Source of the DNA: Diaporthe sp. PMI_573
Taxonomy: Eukaryota > Ascomycota > Sordariomycetes > Diaporthales > Diaporthaceae
Reading direction: 5' to 3'
Length of the DNA stretch: 64,000 bases
Assembly: GCA_021399435.1 (NCBI GenBank)
Contig: JAJTUP010000009.1
Location: forward strand, 744,001 to 808,000
Part shown: piece after piece, positions 10,661 through 22,947 of the stretch
Position numbering within the stretch: position 1 is the stretch's first letter
Layout of the letters: each line of letters opens with the position of its first letter
The notes under the pieces: model-generated
What the model was told of the DNA's origin: nothing
What the model saw: only the letters and a program-made list of their open reading frames with translations
Database searches by the model: none
Program-made: the position numbers and the translations under genes

Positions 10661-13600
10661 TTTGCTAACTCTATGAATGGGAAACCGGGTTGAATTTTTG
10701 GAAGAAGCTTTCTGAGGGAAGATGAATTATCTTACTTGTTACTTTGAAATGCAAGGTGAACTGGGTCCAAGACTGCACTTAAATAGGAAAATCACCACCC
10801 CAAGTGACCAGTGCCATCCGAACATCTTATATGTATACATACCTCTGCGTTCAGACGCGCGCTCGTTGCCGTAACAAGTCGCTACAAACCATGTGAACAT
10901 GCGGGGTGTTTCGACGCGTCACATCTTATGCTTGAAGTCTCCTGTCCCGGTCATGCCGCCTCTTAGCATCGGAGCAAATCCCAGCTTCCCCAGGTAATGC
11001 AATGCGAAAACCTGCGCTGGGAACACCTTTTCCCACGAATACGCGCCTTTAGGGCAAAACCAAGGCGCCGAGGTAAAATTCTCTGGACCTGGTTTGGTCT
11101 CGTGGGCTTTGGCAAGCTGGCGGTCGGGCTTGTGTTAGCTACAAGCGTTTCATGTTTGAAGCATTTCTTTATTGCCTTCATCGGTTGTTCCAACAATTAT
11201 TGAGTGGAGCAAATTTCATATTTGTGTCCATTAATTCCTCTATCCGTGCACGAGCAAGATTTTCATCTTCTCGTCCCTTCGGCAACACATGATGAGGTAC
11301 TATGGATGCCAGTCGCGCCGCTCTAGAACGTCAGAACAAGTCACCCTCAGCTGCAATGCCTGTGACGCGGTCCTGGTGCGGTCAATTTGTCTGGCCCTGA
11401 CCTTGAAGGAGGGAATGGTACCTAGATAATTACAGTACACGATAGCTGACCATTTCGATACCATTTTGACTTCATAGAGGTCAATAGAGAAAGCACGAGA
11501 AGACCTTAACAACATCAATCAGGAGCTTACGGAGGGCCAAAAACGAATGGAAACATCCTGAGTTTAACATAAAAGGGTAATTAGGTACATGATGATTGGC
11601 TTGTACCCGCACAGTACCGAAACCAGCATTGAATTTCCGCCAGCCACTAGATACCAGCCCCTAACTTGACCATCTCAGCACAAAAAGAACTTCATTGCCA
11701 CGTCGTCCTCAGGGTCCCCATCGCCTGGTACCTGTAGGCATTTCTCCCAGGCCGCTCGTCACCTATGCACTTCCGGACAATCTTAGCATGACGCAAGGCT
11801 GGAAATAACTTTCGAGATGACACGCTAGTGTTGTTCAGACTGCCTAGCTGGGGTCCGGCGATGCCATCGTCACCTAGAATGGGACTTCTTTTCGTCAGCC
11901 CCCACGAAAATTCATGGGTCGGCCGAGTTAAGAACCCGACCCCCTCTCACCTCCCCTACACACACAGCCTCTCCAAGGATGACAACCTCCACATGCACTA
12001 GATATTGAGAAGATACATCTAGATTCGGCCTTGATTGGTTTTGGGTCTCCGCGGGAAGGGGAGCTGATCACTGAGGGGGTCCGCACCTTTGCAAAGCACC
12101 GTCTATGATGACAAAAGACGGTCAGTCCTGCATCCTGTGGCCCGCCACATTAGGACACACCAGCTGGTCGTTTGCGACTGAGACGGTTGTTGGCACTCTA
12201 CAGCCCTGCAAAAAGGCACCAGTCAGCGTGAATACGGCAGGGTGTACCGTTGAAACCCATATGGAAACAGACAGTCACAGATGAACTTGAGAGCGACTTG
12301 GGTGAGGGAGCGATTTCTTGCCTGAGCTATTGGCGAATGGCGAGGGACATGATAGCTGTGATCTGGTCCCGGCGGCCAGGAAGCGAGTGCTGGTGAAAAG
12401 GATCCTTCGAACTGAGGACAGGGACAAATGCAGGCAACATGAACACGGTTGTGTGTGCTTTCTGAATTGGATCCGGATGGTACCCGGTTGGGGAATTAGA
12501 ATAGAACATCAGGTTTGAAGATGGTGAGAAGAAAGGGGTGCGTAGAAGAATGTGATTGGGAAGAGCATGCTGGGTTTGGTTTGGAGGAGGTGATGGTGGA
12601 GATTCAAGGAACCTTGGAAGAGAAAAGGTCAGAGATCGAGGGCGGGGAGTATGAGTTGATTGTTGTTTCCTTTCTCGCTGCGGCCGCGTACTGCATCGCT
12701 CCTTCTACGAATCGAATGATGATCTAGATCTATACTAGGACATCGTGAATGAGAACAGCCAAAGGAAGCGACATTCGCCAATGTTCAGTCCAGCAACGGT
12801 AGATACAGGCACATGTAACACTCCTTCCACCCATTCTGTCAGCCGTCTCTGCAGGGCATTTAGACCTCCCCAGGTGATGAGACGAACATTTGAAGGCAAT
12901 TGAGCTGCTCGCTGCCTCCTACCGGTGCCAATTCAGCAAGCCAATGGCTTTTCTGAGGCAGGACGTACGTACCATAGCAGGCGCTCTAGAACTTGTCTTG
13001 GGTTCTTCCCTCATGGACATCGAGATTGTGGGTCTGAACAAGGTTTCCTGATGGATTCAGGGGGAAATGACTGTCGGGAAGTGCACCCACAACAGCTTAC
13101 ACACACTATATTGTAATTAAGTAATAATATCGTTGTCATCTGGTTGTGTGCTTCCAGCAGCTTGTGCCTTTGAAGTTTGAGTGAACAAGTCTAGGGGCTC
13201 AATGGAACAAAAAATTTGGAAATCCCCCCGTCCATTCATGTATTATTTGGACAGCAGCAATCCAGCCCTGCCTGGTTTAATTGTGTTGTTGTGCTCATCT
13301 CTCGCCTCTCGGTCTCTCCAAATCGTTCGGTGCCAACCTGGGCAATGTTGGCTAACTGCATGTGCACCTTGCAAACCATTTTGCAGTAAATCTCTCATCC
13401 CCTCAAGTCTTGCGTTTTGAATACTAGCAACAACCTCTTCGTCTACAAAATCTGTTTTATTCTGCAGTGTCATTCCCCTGGATCTATACCTTGCCTGCCA
13501 AGCTCAATGATCCTGCTGTGTGGTCATTATTCCTTCTGAAGAACCCATGTAGTGAAATAAACCGTCCTTCTTGGGACTTTTCAATTTATTCTCACTCCTC

Positions 13601-14625
13601 AGAGGAACAAACATATGAGAACCATTGACTGTGAGGAACCGTCTGACCGCTGAATATGTCCACTGACAAGTTTGGATGAGATGTCTTAGGAGTTTCTATG
13701 GTAGAACAGGAACATCAACCCTATCTGGGTCCATCTTTGTGCCCTTTTTACGTTCTGTACAGGTGGTGTGCGTGATGCCTTTGGCATTAGGCCTGTGACT
13801 AAGGTCCTACCTTATGCTACGGCAAGCCTCTTTGTTTCAAATGAAATGAGGAGAAAAGAAAGGGGGGGGGGAACCAAGCAAAGGCAGATTAATGCGGCAT
13901 TCTATCTCATGCTATTTCCTCATCCATCTTGGATGGGTTATAAACATTATCTTGTTCTGTTCATGGAGAGGAACAAATTGAAAGCTCCATGCTTCTTCCA
14001 CAAACAGACATTCCCTAACCATACTGATCAGCCTGACGGCTTGAAAGTGCCAGTGTTGATCATGCAGCCAAATTGTTGGATCATAAATTGGAAACAAATA
14101 TAAAAGAGCAAATTAATTTTAACTTCTGTCCTGTTAGCAACACACTATAGCCTTATCGGTAACAAGCACAGGACGGCTTGCGGCTAGGAGAGGTGTTGAT
14201 CAAATGCACATATAAAAATTAGCAATGTTTGGAATCATGACGCGGGATATGTCACTTCAAGAAAGACCACTGACTGCGGCTGGCACGTGCACCTTTTGCC
14301 TCCCCACCCCAAGTATCTATGTACTGTCGGGCAGTTCGGGGTCCTGTTGTGGGGTCCTCCCGACGGCGCTAACACCACGAAGGGTATGGCGCCTTTGGAA
14401 AAGAAGTGGGCTTCTTCCTGATTAACTTTCGAAGTTCCACGACGCACTTACAAGCTGTCGCTGCTGTCTTCCTTCCACACCGTCCCCGAACCTTCCTCCC
14501 ATCAACACCCCCCGCCTCTCCATAACCTTCGGATTTGGACAGCCCTTCCTGTCGAGTCCCTCTACTGGTTACTGTCTCTTGGTCTCCTGTATTGTCTCCC
14601 TTCTTACCAGTTGCCCGTGCACACA
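10661..14625. other. Long gene-poor stretch before the vigilin gene
   Basis: About 4 kb without a convincing protein gene. Open frames of 60-110 codons are scattered, without signal peptides, splice-linked partners or recognisable domains. A G10 run lies near 13861-13870. The last few hundred bases should hold the vigilin promoter and a CT-rich leader. Non-coding transcripts or unrecognised small genes cannot be excluded. Confidence 0.5.
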
Positions 14626-17600
14626 ATGGCTTCCCCTGTCCAGGAACTGTCAGCCGCCCAGAAGCTGGCCCAGGAACATGCCGCTGAGGGCCACCATGTC
14701 ACTGTCGAAGACGTCCCCGATGATGACTTGAAAGCCCACGATTCCTCTGCCGCTGCTGCCGCCGCCGACACTCCTGCCCTGTCCCCCAAGGCAGCTGGAA
14801 AGCAGAAGGAGACAGCCCCTGCCGCCAGCACCCTCGACACCCAGTCTCGCGAGCTGTTCCCCGACCTTGGTGGCCCCAAGCCCCAGCCTGCCACAAAGAC
14901 CGCTCCCAAGTGGAACGTCCTCTCGGACAGGAACAACGGCAACAGCCCCGCCAACGGCACCCCCCGAGTCGCTACTCCCTCCTCCGGTGCAGCCACCCCT
15001 ACTGCGAAGTCCGCTGTCCCCTCTGTGTCCATCCCTGGCCGCAAGAACGTCGAGACCATCCGCTTGCGCCCTGAGCACATGAAGGGCCGAGACCAGCTGC
15101 GACGTCCCCTTCCCGACATCATCAAGGACCTCAACAGGACTTCCCGCGCCACTATCTCCATCGGTCCCCAGAACACCAGTGGAACCACCTTCGAGGCCAG
15201 TGGACCCCAGGAAGCTGCCCAGCGGGCTCTCAAGGAGCTGGTCAAGCAGATTGGCACTCCCGTATGTCCCCCGACTTCTCAAGAATGGCATGTTTCAATA
15301 GACGTACTGACTGGTCGCAGCAATCCATCTCGGTTCCGATCCCCCAGTCCGCACGTGCCCATGTCATTGGAAAGCAAGGCTCCACCATCAAATCCCTGCA
15401 AGAGAAGACGGGAGCTCGTATCGAGGTCCCCAAAGATGACAAGAATGGTGCACCTGCCGACGAACTTGACGACGATGTGTATATCAATGTCAAGATTGAA
15501 GGAAACACCATCTCTGCTGCACAAGCGAAGCAAGAGATTGAGAGGATTGTCGGCGAGCGTGCTGCGAAGGTCAACACTAAGTTGAAGGGAATCCCTGCCG
15601 AGTTCTATCCCTTCATCGCGAGCGCCAGGGAGGATCTGCTCAGCAAGCCCAATGTTGGTGGCGGAGCACAGATCCGCATCCCGCCCCATCGCACGTGGTC
15701 ATCGCAGGCCACCACTGTGCCTGGGCCCGGTCAGCGCCCAGCTTTCCAGCCTGCTGCCGACCACCACATCCAGCTGGAAGGCGAACGCGCCGCCGTGCTT
15801 GCTCTCAAGGCAGAGATTGAGCGCCGGGCAGCCGAGCTCCGCGAGCAGCTGCTTCTGCAGCAGCTCGAGATCCAGCGCGGTCGTCATCAGTTCATCATCG
15901 GCGATTCGGCCTTGTCTCCCGAGCAGTTCTTCGATCAGACAGGATGTGCCATTATCCTGCCTACTGACGAAGACGATGATGCCATCACCATCGTAGGCCC
16001 CGCGGACCAAATCGCCGAGGGCCTGGAGAAGGCAGAGCAGCTGGCCATGAGCATGCAAATGAACAACGTCGACCACCTGAAGTGGACAAACAAACAGGCT
16101 CCCGGCCAAGGCGCAGTGCATTCCAAGAATGTCACGCGCTACCTTCGTCAACGCAGGGAGATCGACCGCCTGGAGAAGCAGTACCGTGCGCACATCAATA
16201 CCCCATTCTCTGGGGATGGCGCCCTCCCGTGGGAGCTGTACATTCCTCAGGGCCAAAAGCTGGCTGCGGCTTCATCTGATATTCGGAGCCTGTTCGAGAG
16301 CCACCCCCCTTCGAGGTTCAGCACCCTGGGCCAGAGAGAGGTTGATCCATTCTACTACCCTTACATGCAGAACGAGATCAGACCCCATGTACGGGAAAAC
16401 TACGGTGTTCAGGTGGTCATTCCCGATCCATCTGACCCCGGTAGCCCCATCCTCCTTGTTTATGAGGCTCCGGGCCCGGTCGACAGCTCCTACGAGATCC
16501 CCCGTACCGCACCATCCCAAGAGGACGCCCGCAAGTTCCAGCAGGGCCTCAACGACGCCCGCAAGCACATACAGAACCTTTTGAGCCAGCAAGAGGATAT
16601 CGTGGCCGAGACTGTCGAGGTGCCCCTCAAGTTCCACGAGAAGCTGAAGAAGTTCATCGCAAAGGAGCAGGACAAGCGACCCGCCAACCAGCCAAGGATC
16701 CGAGTTAGTCAACTGGGCCTCAATGTCACACTCCGCGGTCCAGCCACCGCTGTTCAGAACCTCGCTGCCAAGGTGCAGGCTTTTGTTGAGCAGGAGAAGG
16801 CCGACGAGAAGGAGCGCGGTTACACTTTGGAGTTCGATTTCCCCCAGAAGTTCGCCAACCATCTCATTGGCAAGGGTGGTAGCAACATCAAGGAGCTTCG
16901 TGACAAATACGATGTCGATATCCAGGTCGAAAACGGTCAAGTCCAACTCAAGGGACCCAAGGCCAAGGCTGCTGCTGCGCGGTCACACATCGAGTCTCTG
17001 GGCAAGAGCTGGGCTGATGAGACTACGATGAGACTTCAGGTCGACCCCAAGTTCCATCGCGAACTGATCGGTGCTCAGGGCAGTGAGATCAACAAGCTGC
17101 AGAATAGATACAAGGTCCTCATCTTCTTCCCACGAGGCGAGAAGGGTGGCAAGGATGACGAGGCCAATGCCGATGCCGGTGATGAAGCAGGCAAGAACCG
17201 CCGACAACAAGCTCCGGACGAAGTCATCATTCGGGGCCCAAGCAAGGGCGTGTCACAGGCCTACGACGAGCTCAAGGACCTGGTTAATTGGCTGAAGACC
17301 AACTCGTTCACGGCAACAGTGACCGTCCAGCGAAAGCAGCTGCCGTCTTTGATTGGGCAAGCTGGCACTGCCATGGAGGCAATTCGCCAGCAGACCGAGA
17401 CCAAGATCGATGTGCCGAACGACAGAGACTCTACCGATTCTATTGTCGAGATCCAAATCAAGGGAAAGAAGGATAATGTGCAGAAGGCCAAGAAGATCAT
17501 CGAGGAGAAGAAGGCCGTTTTTGACGATACTATCGTCAAGACCATCGACGTGGAGAGGAAGTACCACAGAGCCCTCATCGGTGCCCAAGGTCAGTTCATA

Positions 17601-18607
17601 ATCACTCTGACGTGGATGTCTCAACCCTGAAAGCTAACGATCTTGTAGGCGCAAACTTGCGGGCCATGGTTCTTGAGGCTGGTGGTTCTGACGACCCTCG
17701 TGAGCGGGCTAGGATCATTCAATTCCCGAAGCAGGAAGCCGACGGCAACACGATCAAGCTTGAGGGCCGCACCGATGTGGTCGACAAGCTGATCAAGCAG
17801 ATCGAGGCCTTCGTTGCCCACCGGGAGAGCCAGGTCACCGCTACAGTCGATGTGCCGACCGAGAAGCACAGGTCGCTGATAGGTCGTGGCGGTGATGCCA
17901 AGAAGCAGATAGAATCGCAGTTCAAGGTCTCGATTGATATTCCCAGGCAGGGAAGCGGTGAGACGGCCGTCAAGATCACCGGCCAAGAGCCCGATGTCGA
18001 GAAGGCAAAGGAGCACATTGTCAACCTGACCAAGGAGAAGCCGGCGGAAACCATTCAGGTTCCCCGAAGTGTTCACCAGGCCATCTCGAACGGCGGACAA
18101 TTTTTCCGCAAGCTGAGAAACGACTTCCACGTCACGGTTGATCATGCCGGTCAAACGCCGCCACCCAAGCTCACTGCTGCGCCTCGTGCCAACGGAGGTG
18201 CGCTGCCGCTCATCACCGATGACGACGTGTCCGCCGACGAAGCTCACTCCTGGAACGTCGTGGAGAGCATCTCGAGCGAAGAAGGCGACATCCCTTGGGT
18301 TCTCAAGGGGTCTCCCGAGAACATTGAGAAGGCCAAGAAGGCCATCACCACAGCAATGGAGCAGGTGCAGAACAACGTTACCGGCTACCTAGTCCTACCT
18401 GACCCCAAGACATACCGTCACGTCATCGGGCAGGGCGGCAGCAAGGTGAACTCGATCCGCAAACAGAGCGGCTGCAAGATCAACGTTCCGCGTGACCAGG
18501 GCGAAGCCATCGAGGTCATTGGTACCAAGGAGGGAGTCGAGAAGGCCAAGGACCTGATCCTGGCTGCTGTGCGAGACGGTGTCAACGGTTCCAGGGCAAG
18601 AGAGTAG
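14626..18607 (+). CDS. SCP160: Multi-KH-domain RNA-binding protein, vigilin/SCP160 type
   Basis: Three exons: 14626-15261, 15321-17589 and 17649-18607 (1287 residues). Intron 1 starts GTATGT and ends CGCAG with CTGAC before it; intron 2 starts GTCAGT and ends TTGTAG. After an Ala/Pro/Thr-rich N terminus the protein is a chain of KH domains with GxxG loops such as VIGKQGS, LIGKGGS, LIGAQGSE, LIGQAGT, LIGAQGAN, LIGRGGD and VIGQGGS. Some KH units lack a proper GxxG (for example ISNGGQF), as is usual in vigilins. In the family these proteins bind polysomes and ER-associated mRNAs and affect translation and chromosome stability. Length agrees with yeast Scp160 and vigilin. The TAG stop is followed in the same frame by 23 further codons ending at a TGA at 18677-18679 (see findings). 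Confidence 0.92.
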
Positions 18608-18679
18608 AGCAGCTCTGGCCCTGACTATGAGATGCTGGAGGTCGATGATGATGATGACGACATGCAGGAGCTGTGGTGA
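18608..18679 (+). other. In-frame acidic tail beyond the SCP160 stop codon
   Basis: Directly after the TAG (18605-18607), the same frame stays open for 23 codons and ends in TGA. It encodes a Ser-rich start, PDYEMLEV, six aspartates and MQELW. The composition looks like a real C-terminal tail rather than 3' UTR. It could be reached by stop-codon readthrough, or be a relic left by a recent nonsense mutation. No intron of workable size removes the TAG and keeps frame. Confidence 0.5.
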
Positions 18680-20223
18680 TCTGTTAAAAGCATGACGAAC
18701 TCGGTTGGTTTTGGGAGGGTAGGAGGCAAAAGTTAATTTGGCATCTGCTTTCTGGTCCGCAAGGCATCTGGGCTGTGATGAATGACTGCTTCTACAGAAT
18801 CAGTCAGCCCTTTCAGTATAGGCGAATGTAATAGTCTATTGCTGATTAAAGATACCATGCTTCAGTACATAGTCGTGCAGATGGCTCTCGAAAAGATCAT
18901 AAATGCTTTTGCGCCTTTTCAAAACTTGGCCTGACAACACACCCACCTACTACGCCTGTAGACACATGCTCTCTAAGTTGGATGTTTAACAGTTGCTTCA
19001 TTTGTGTTCAGTCGTATGTGCAGCTTCAGGAGTCCCCGGGCCGATGCCAAACTCGTACGTAGGTCAGCAGCAATACCGCCCGCAAGGAAGACATGCTGAC
19101 AGCCTTGATACGGCATCAGACCTCACTGGTATCTCCCGGGATGTTTTGTCTTCCCCCACGCATAACAGCTCTAACTTCAAAGCACAAATGCTTATCAGTT
19201 CTCGTTCTCAAAGCTTTGGGAAGATCTGACGCAGCATTCCGTCACTCAATCCAATGACATCTGGCGGCACCTTCTTTGCTCCAGTTCCTTCATCTCAGTT
19301 CCCAGCAAGCCGTCCGATGCCCTCGTGGTCTTTTGCAAACTACACGGCTCAATCAAGTACCCGGGAATCGAGAACAGATCGGCTCTTCCAGTGCCACCCA
19401 TGGCCAGGACACGGAACCATCATAGGGCTCCTTCTCCGGCCAATATACCAGCCCAGAGGGCATGCAGGAAGTGTCAGCGAATGCGTTCGCTGTGGTCTAA
19501 CTAAGTAATTATCAAGTTCGATGAATTTGAGTACTTCCAGCTCGCATGCGTCGTTGGCAGGCATGGAGAGCCTTTCCAGCGAGAGACACACGTCCGTCGG
19601 CTTTACACACCCTCGGCTGCTTTTGCGCAATCCCTGTTCCAATCGAGTACATCAACTCCGGTCAGACACGGAATTCCACAAGATGGTACAGTCAGCTATG
19701 ACGTTTCGCAGAAGATACCAGTGCCTGCATAAAATTATTGGATGTCATTACTGTTATATAATACAAACCTGTTTAGGGGGGGGGGCAAATTATTTGAAGG
19801 GTAATTGAATTGAATGTGTATCATCTGTTACAACTTACAGAGGCACGTCCACCATGTTGAGAATGTGGTTGGATGTTTGTGTGTATGCCGGTGTATGTCT
19901 GACGTCTGGGATGGATCGGCGCCCGACGCCACGAAGTCATTGTCACATATTTCCCCAAACAGCCCTCGGACTCTTTGCGAGGGTTCATGTTAGTGCTTAC
20001 AGAAGACAGAGTTAACGCAATTTTCAGCTGGACTTGAGAATATTTGCCCATTTTAGGATAATTGACCCTGAGTATAAGAGACCCCTACCAGTAAACATGG
20101 CCGTTCTGTTTTCCGATCACTTACTTTCCTCATCCTGAATTCACGACATACTTGTAGCGTGGGATCTCCAGAGACATACTGTTCTATATTTTGAACCACA
20201 CTCAGAAAGATTCATAATTCAAT
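18680..20223. other. Intergenic after SCP160
   Basis: No convincing gene. A G-rich run lies near 19777-19786. A TATAAG-like sequence near 20073 is about 150 bases ahead of the candidate secreted-peptide start and could be its TATA box. Confidence 0.45.
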
Positions 20224-20531
20224 ATGAAATTCTTCTTGTCAGCAGCTATACTCACCAGCCTTACAGGCTTGGCGCTTGCCGCTCCGCCAGTCAGTAATTA
20301 CAATCGTATCCATTCAAAGCAAAAAGACTAACTGTACTATGAATCAACGCAGGGATCAGCAAACGCCATGTCTCCCATCAGGCGTGAAACGACGTCTTAA
20401 ATGAGCTTGGAAAGCGATGCAGCCTCTGCAAGTGCAGCGGCTTCGAGGGGGCCTGCTGTTGTGATTGCTACAACACGGCGCAAAAGGATTGCTGTGGCTT
20501 TGGGACAGACTCCTGCCCTGGTTGCTGTTGA
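20224..20531 (+). CDS. Candidate small secreted cysteine-rich peptide (structure uncertain)
   Basis: The ATG at 20224 opens a clear signal peptide: a Lys, then a hydrophobic run to LALAAPP (22 codons to 20289). A donor GTCAGT follows at 20290. The frame ending TGA at 20529-20531 encodes a Lys-Arg pair (20412-20417), then 37 residues with 12 cysteines in CxxC, CxC, CCC and CC arrangements. The signal exon and the Cys-rich frame do not join through the most canonical acceptor (CAG at 20350-20352). That acceptor leads to a TAA at 20398-20400, and the Cys frame has a TGA at 20385-20387. A join needs a weak acceptor (GAG ending 20405 or AAG ending 20414), or there is a one-base frameshift. If real, it resembles a Kex2-processed pro-peptide; alternatives are a secreted metallothionein-like peptide or a pseudogene. 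No named family was recognised. Confidence 0.45.
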
Positions 20532-21652
20532 AGGAAAAGTACAATATGAAGGGCCCTCGATTTCAGGGACACCAGACCAGTCAAATCGCGGGTCATACAT
20601 AGGCATTCAGGTCAGAACAAGGATTACAAACCAGCATCTCTCCAGCGGGCTTCGACTTCGATATTGCTTTTCTTACGTGCCAGATGCTATCTCGTCATTC
20701 CCAATCTCGTAGTTGCATAATATAGTATAGCTGGATACGACCTACTCGCTGTTGACACCGTGGAACTTGAGATCTTTTGTGGAAAGCATGGCAAAACTTA
20801 GGAGCGCAGATGGCGTTTTGAAGATCTCGGAGCATGGTGGCCAAACACGTTGAGTGCTTAGGTATTATTATGCCTTGGGTCCACGATAATGGCGTTACTC
20901 CTACTTTCATTCCCTTTACTGTCTCTTGAAACAATGTAGCATCTAAGGGGAGTCTCTTCTGATGTATCAATCCTTTCCTTGACATCCTGAAAGTTGTGCC
21001 TATTTGCCAACTTTGGTTGATGGCTGCACAGTTGTATTGTTCTCACAGCTGTCTCGAGAACCTTGGGCAAGGCCTTTCATCCGCATCGCTCTTGAAAACA
21101 TTACCCAAGATTTGGTGAGTAGTCTTACTTAATTTTGTGAAGTAGTTCGGAATGCTATGGGGTGATTAGTGTCTGTCACTATGACTTCTCACCACAGCCT
21201 GGCTATCTCGCATGGGACTTCCCTTTGCTTATTTCTGGGATGCCGCTTGCAAACCTATGTGAAAAAGTTCCACAGCCCTATTCCCGTGGGCTCTTCTGAT
21301 TTGGCGAACATGTCCCCATGGCCTTGGAGAATGGATTCACGTCAGTGAGTGCCTCTCCATGTCACCGTAGAAGCCCACAACTCATGGACGCCGTTTAGCT
21401 CGTTCTTGGCCCAAGTTACTTGACGGTTGTCGAGTAAGCCACAACGTATATACCACCTGCGAGTGAAGGCCTGATTCATCTCGGACGCTTCACCTTTTGT
21501 GAGCCATTACATTACTACTGTAAATTGCTGCCTCGCTCCCATCCATCCCCTCTACATTGTCTGCTGCTCAGGCACTCACCGTCAATCAACGCATCTGCCT
21601 ACTTCCTTGTGTCGCCGATTTCTTGCTGTGCCTTCATCACAACACGGACACA
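20532..21652. other. Intergenic before the BTB-like gene
   Basis: No convincing gene. Short frames on both strands lack domains or splice partners. It should hold the promoter of the following gene. Confidence 0.45.
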
Positions 21653-22947
21653 ATGGAGGCAACGCAGGATTACGGCATGGAAGCGTATCATGCTAAAGAC
21701 GATGAACGTTCGGTACTTGGTTGGTAAGTGGCCTGCAGTATGATGAGTCCCCGATCATGCTCGCTGCCCTTCGTTTCCCAAATGTCGGTCAATGGCCTGC
21801 AGCCTCGTCGCTTCCAGTGGTCTCGGACATCTTCCCGACCGTCGGCAGCTTGGCACTGACTTGAACTACAATACCACAGCAAAGCTGCACCGCACGACAA
21901 AGGCCAACCGTACAACTGTCGCCTTACCTTCTTCACCCTTCGGCTCGGGGTATTCCTCCATTACATGACGTACAGAGACGTGGTCATCCCGGGTTCGGGC
22001 CTCCTGAGTAGGCTGCTGGCCCAGATCCAGGGCGATGGCCTCGTCCACCAGGCCTGCGACATGTCCCCCATCGATGTGATTATCAAGAAGAAACCTTTCG
22101 ATCGATATGGCTGGGTCCCCTGGACATTGCAGTACCTGCAATTCGCCCGTAAGTCAGCACTGCTCTGCGTCTGGACAATACCATTTCAACGTTCTGTACC
22201 TGCAAATCTCTGATCGGATACCCTGTTCAAGATGATCACCCAGATCGTACACCGTTACCGAACGGACTCAGAGTCGTTCTTTCAGCTGACCATGGCCTCT
22301 CGGACTTGATTGATCTGCACAGCGTTGCTGCCTTCTTTGAAATTGACCGTCTCCAGCGGCACATCATCGCCATGGTGAGCAGCTACCTGACATCGGCTTT
22401 GAAGAACTACTTCCTCATCTTCAGCGGGGGCTCCACAGGATCAGCGCATTTCAGGCAGATCGACATATCCGGCCAACTGGAGCAGACGGCCGGCGCCATC
22501 GAGAGGGCCGCTCGTCTTGTCGCCCGCGACAGCTACATATGGATCTTGAGTGCGCGCTATTTCCTCGCTGTGCGCCAGGTCCTCGACGGCACCGGCGGCG
22601 GGAACCAAGCCAGGCACCTAATCGCGCGGCTCAACCCAATCGTCCCCTTCGCCCACGCCTGCTTGGAAGTAAGCCTCAATACTCGGCCCGCAAGTCTCGA
22701 GGGCATCTTCCGGTCACCTGTGGACTGGAACCTGCAGTGCGAAGTTTGTGCGTGCACAGGCTGCACCGAGGTCATCTTCGCTCGGGACCTTGTAGAGCTG
22801 AAGGCTGATGACCTTGCTAGCGGCGCGTGTCAGAAGTACGCGCTGGTCAACCCGTTCGACGGTTATAGGACTGTGTTCTGCGACTTCTGTCGCAAACGCT
22901 GTGGTGTGCCTTGGGGGGGAAACAAACCTTGTGTTCCACACGAGTAA
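21653..22947 (+). CDS. Divergent BTB/POZ-like protein with a C-terminal cysteine cluster
   Basis: Three exons are inferred: 21653-21723, 21880-22148 and 22232-22947 (351 residues). Both donors are GTAAGT; acceptors are CCACAG and TTCAAG, and phases match. The middle part may be a diverged BTB domain: a surface-strand region with a DDHPD-like turn near the second splice junction, followed by LIDLHSVAAFFEIDRLQRH. That segment resembles the helix after the BTB core in many fungal BTB proteins (a yDLxxLhxLADKYdi type pattern). The C terminus has cysteines spaced CxxCxCxxC, a single Cys, then CxxCxxxC near the end, suggesting metal binding. Fungal BTB proteins of this type are numerous and mostly unassigned; some act as cullin-3 adaptors. 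The gene model is fairly secure, the function is not. Confidence 0.6.

Noticed and set aside
13243..13473. 76-codon minus-strand frame in the gene-poor stretch
   Set aside because: Composition is protein-like but no start context, family or splice partner could be found.
18569..18612. A short intron that would splice out the SCP160 TAG
   Set aside because: GT at 18569 and AG at 18612 give 44 bases, which shifts the frame; other pairs are under 40 bases. Splicing does not explain the tail.
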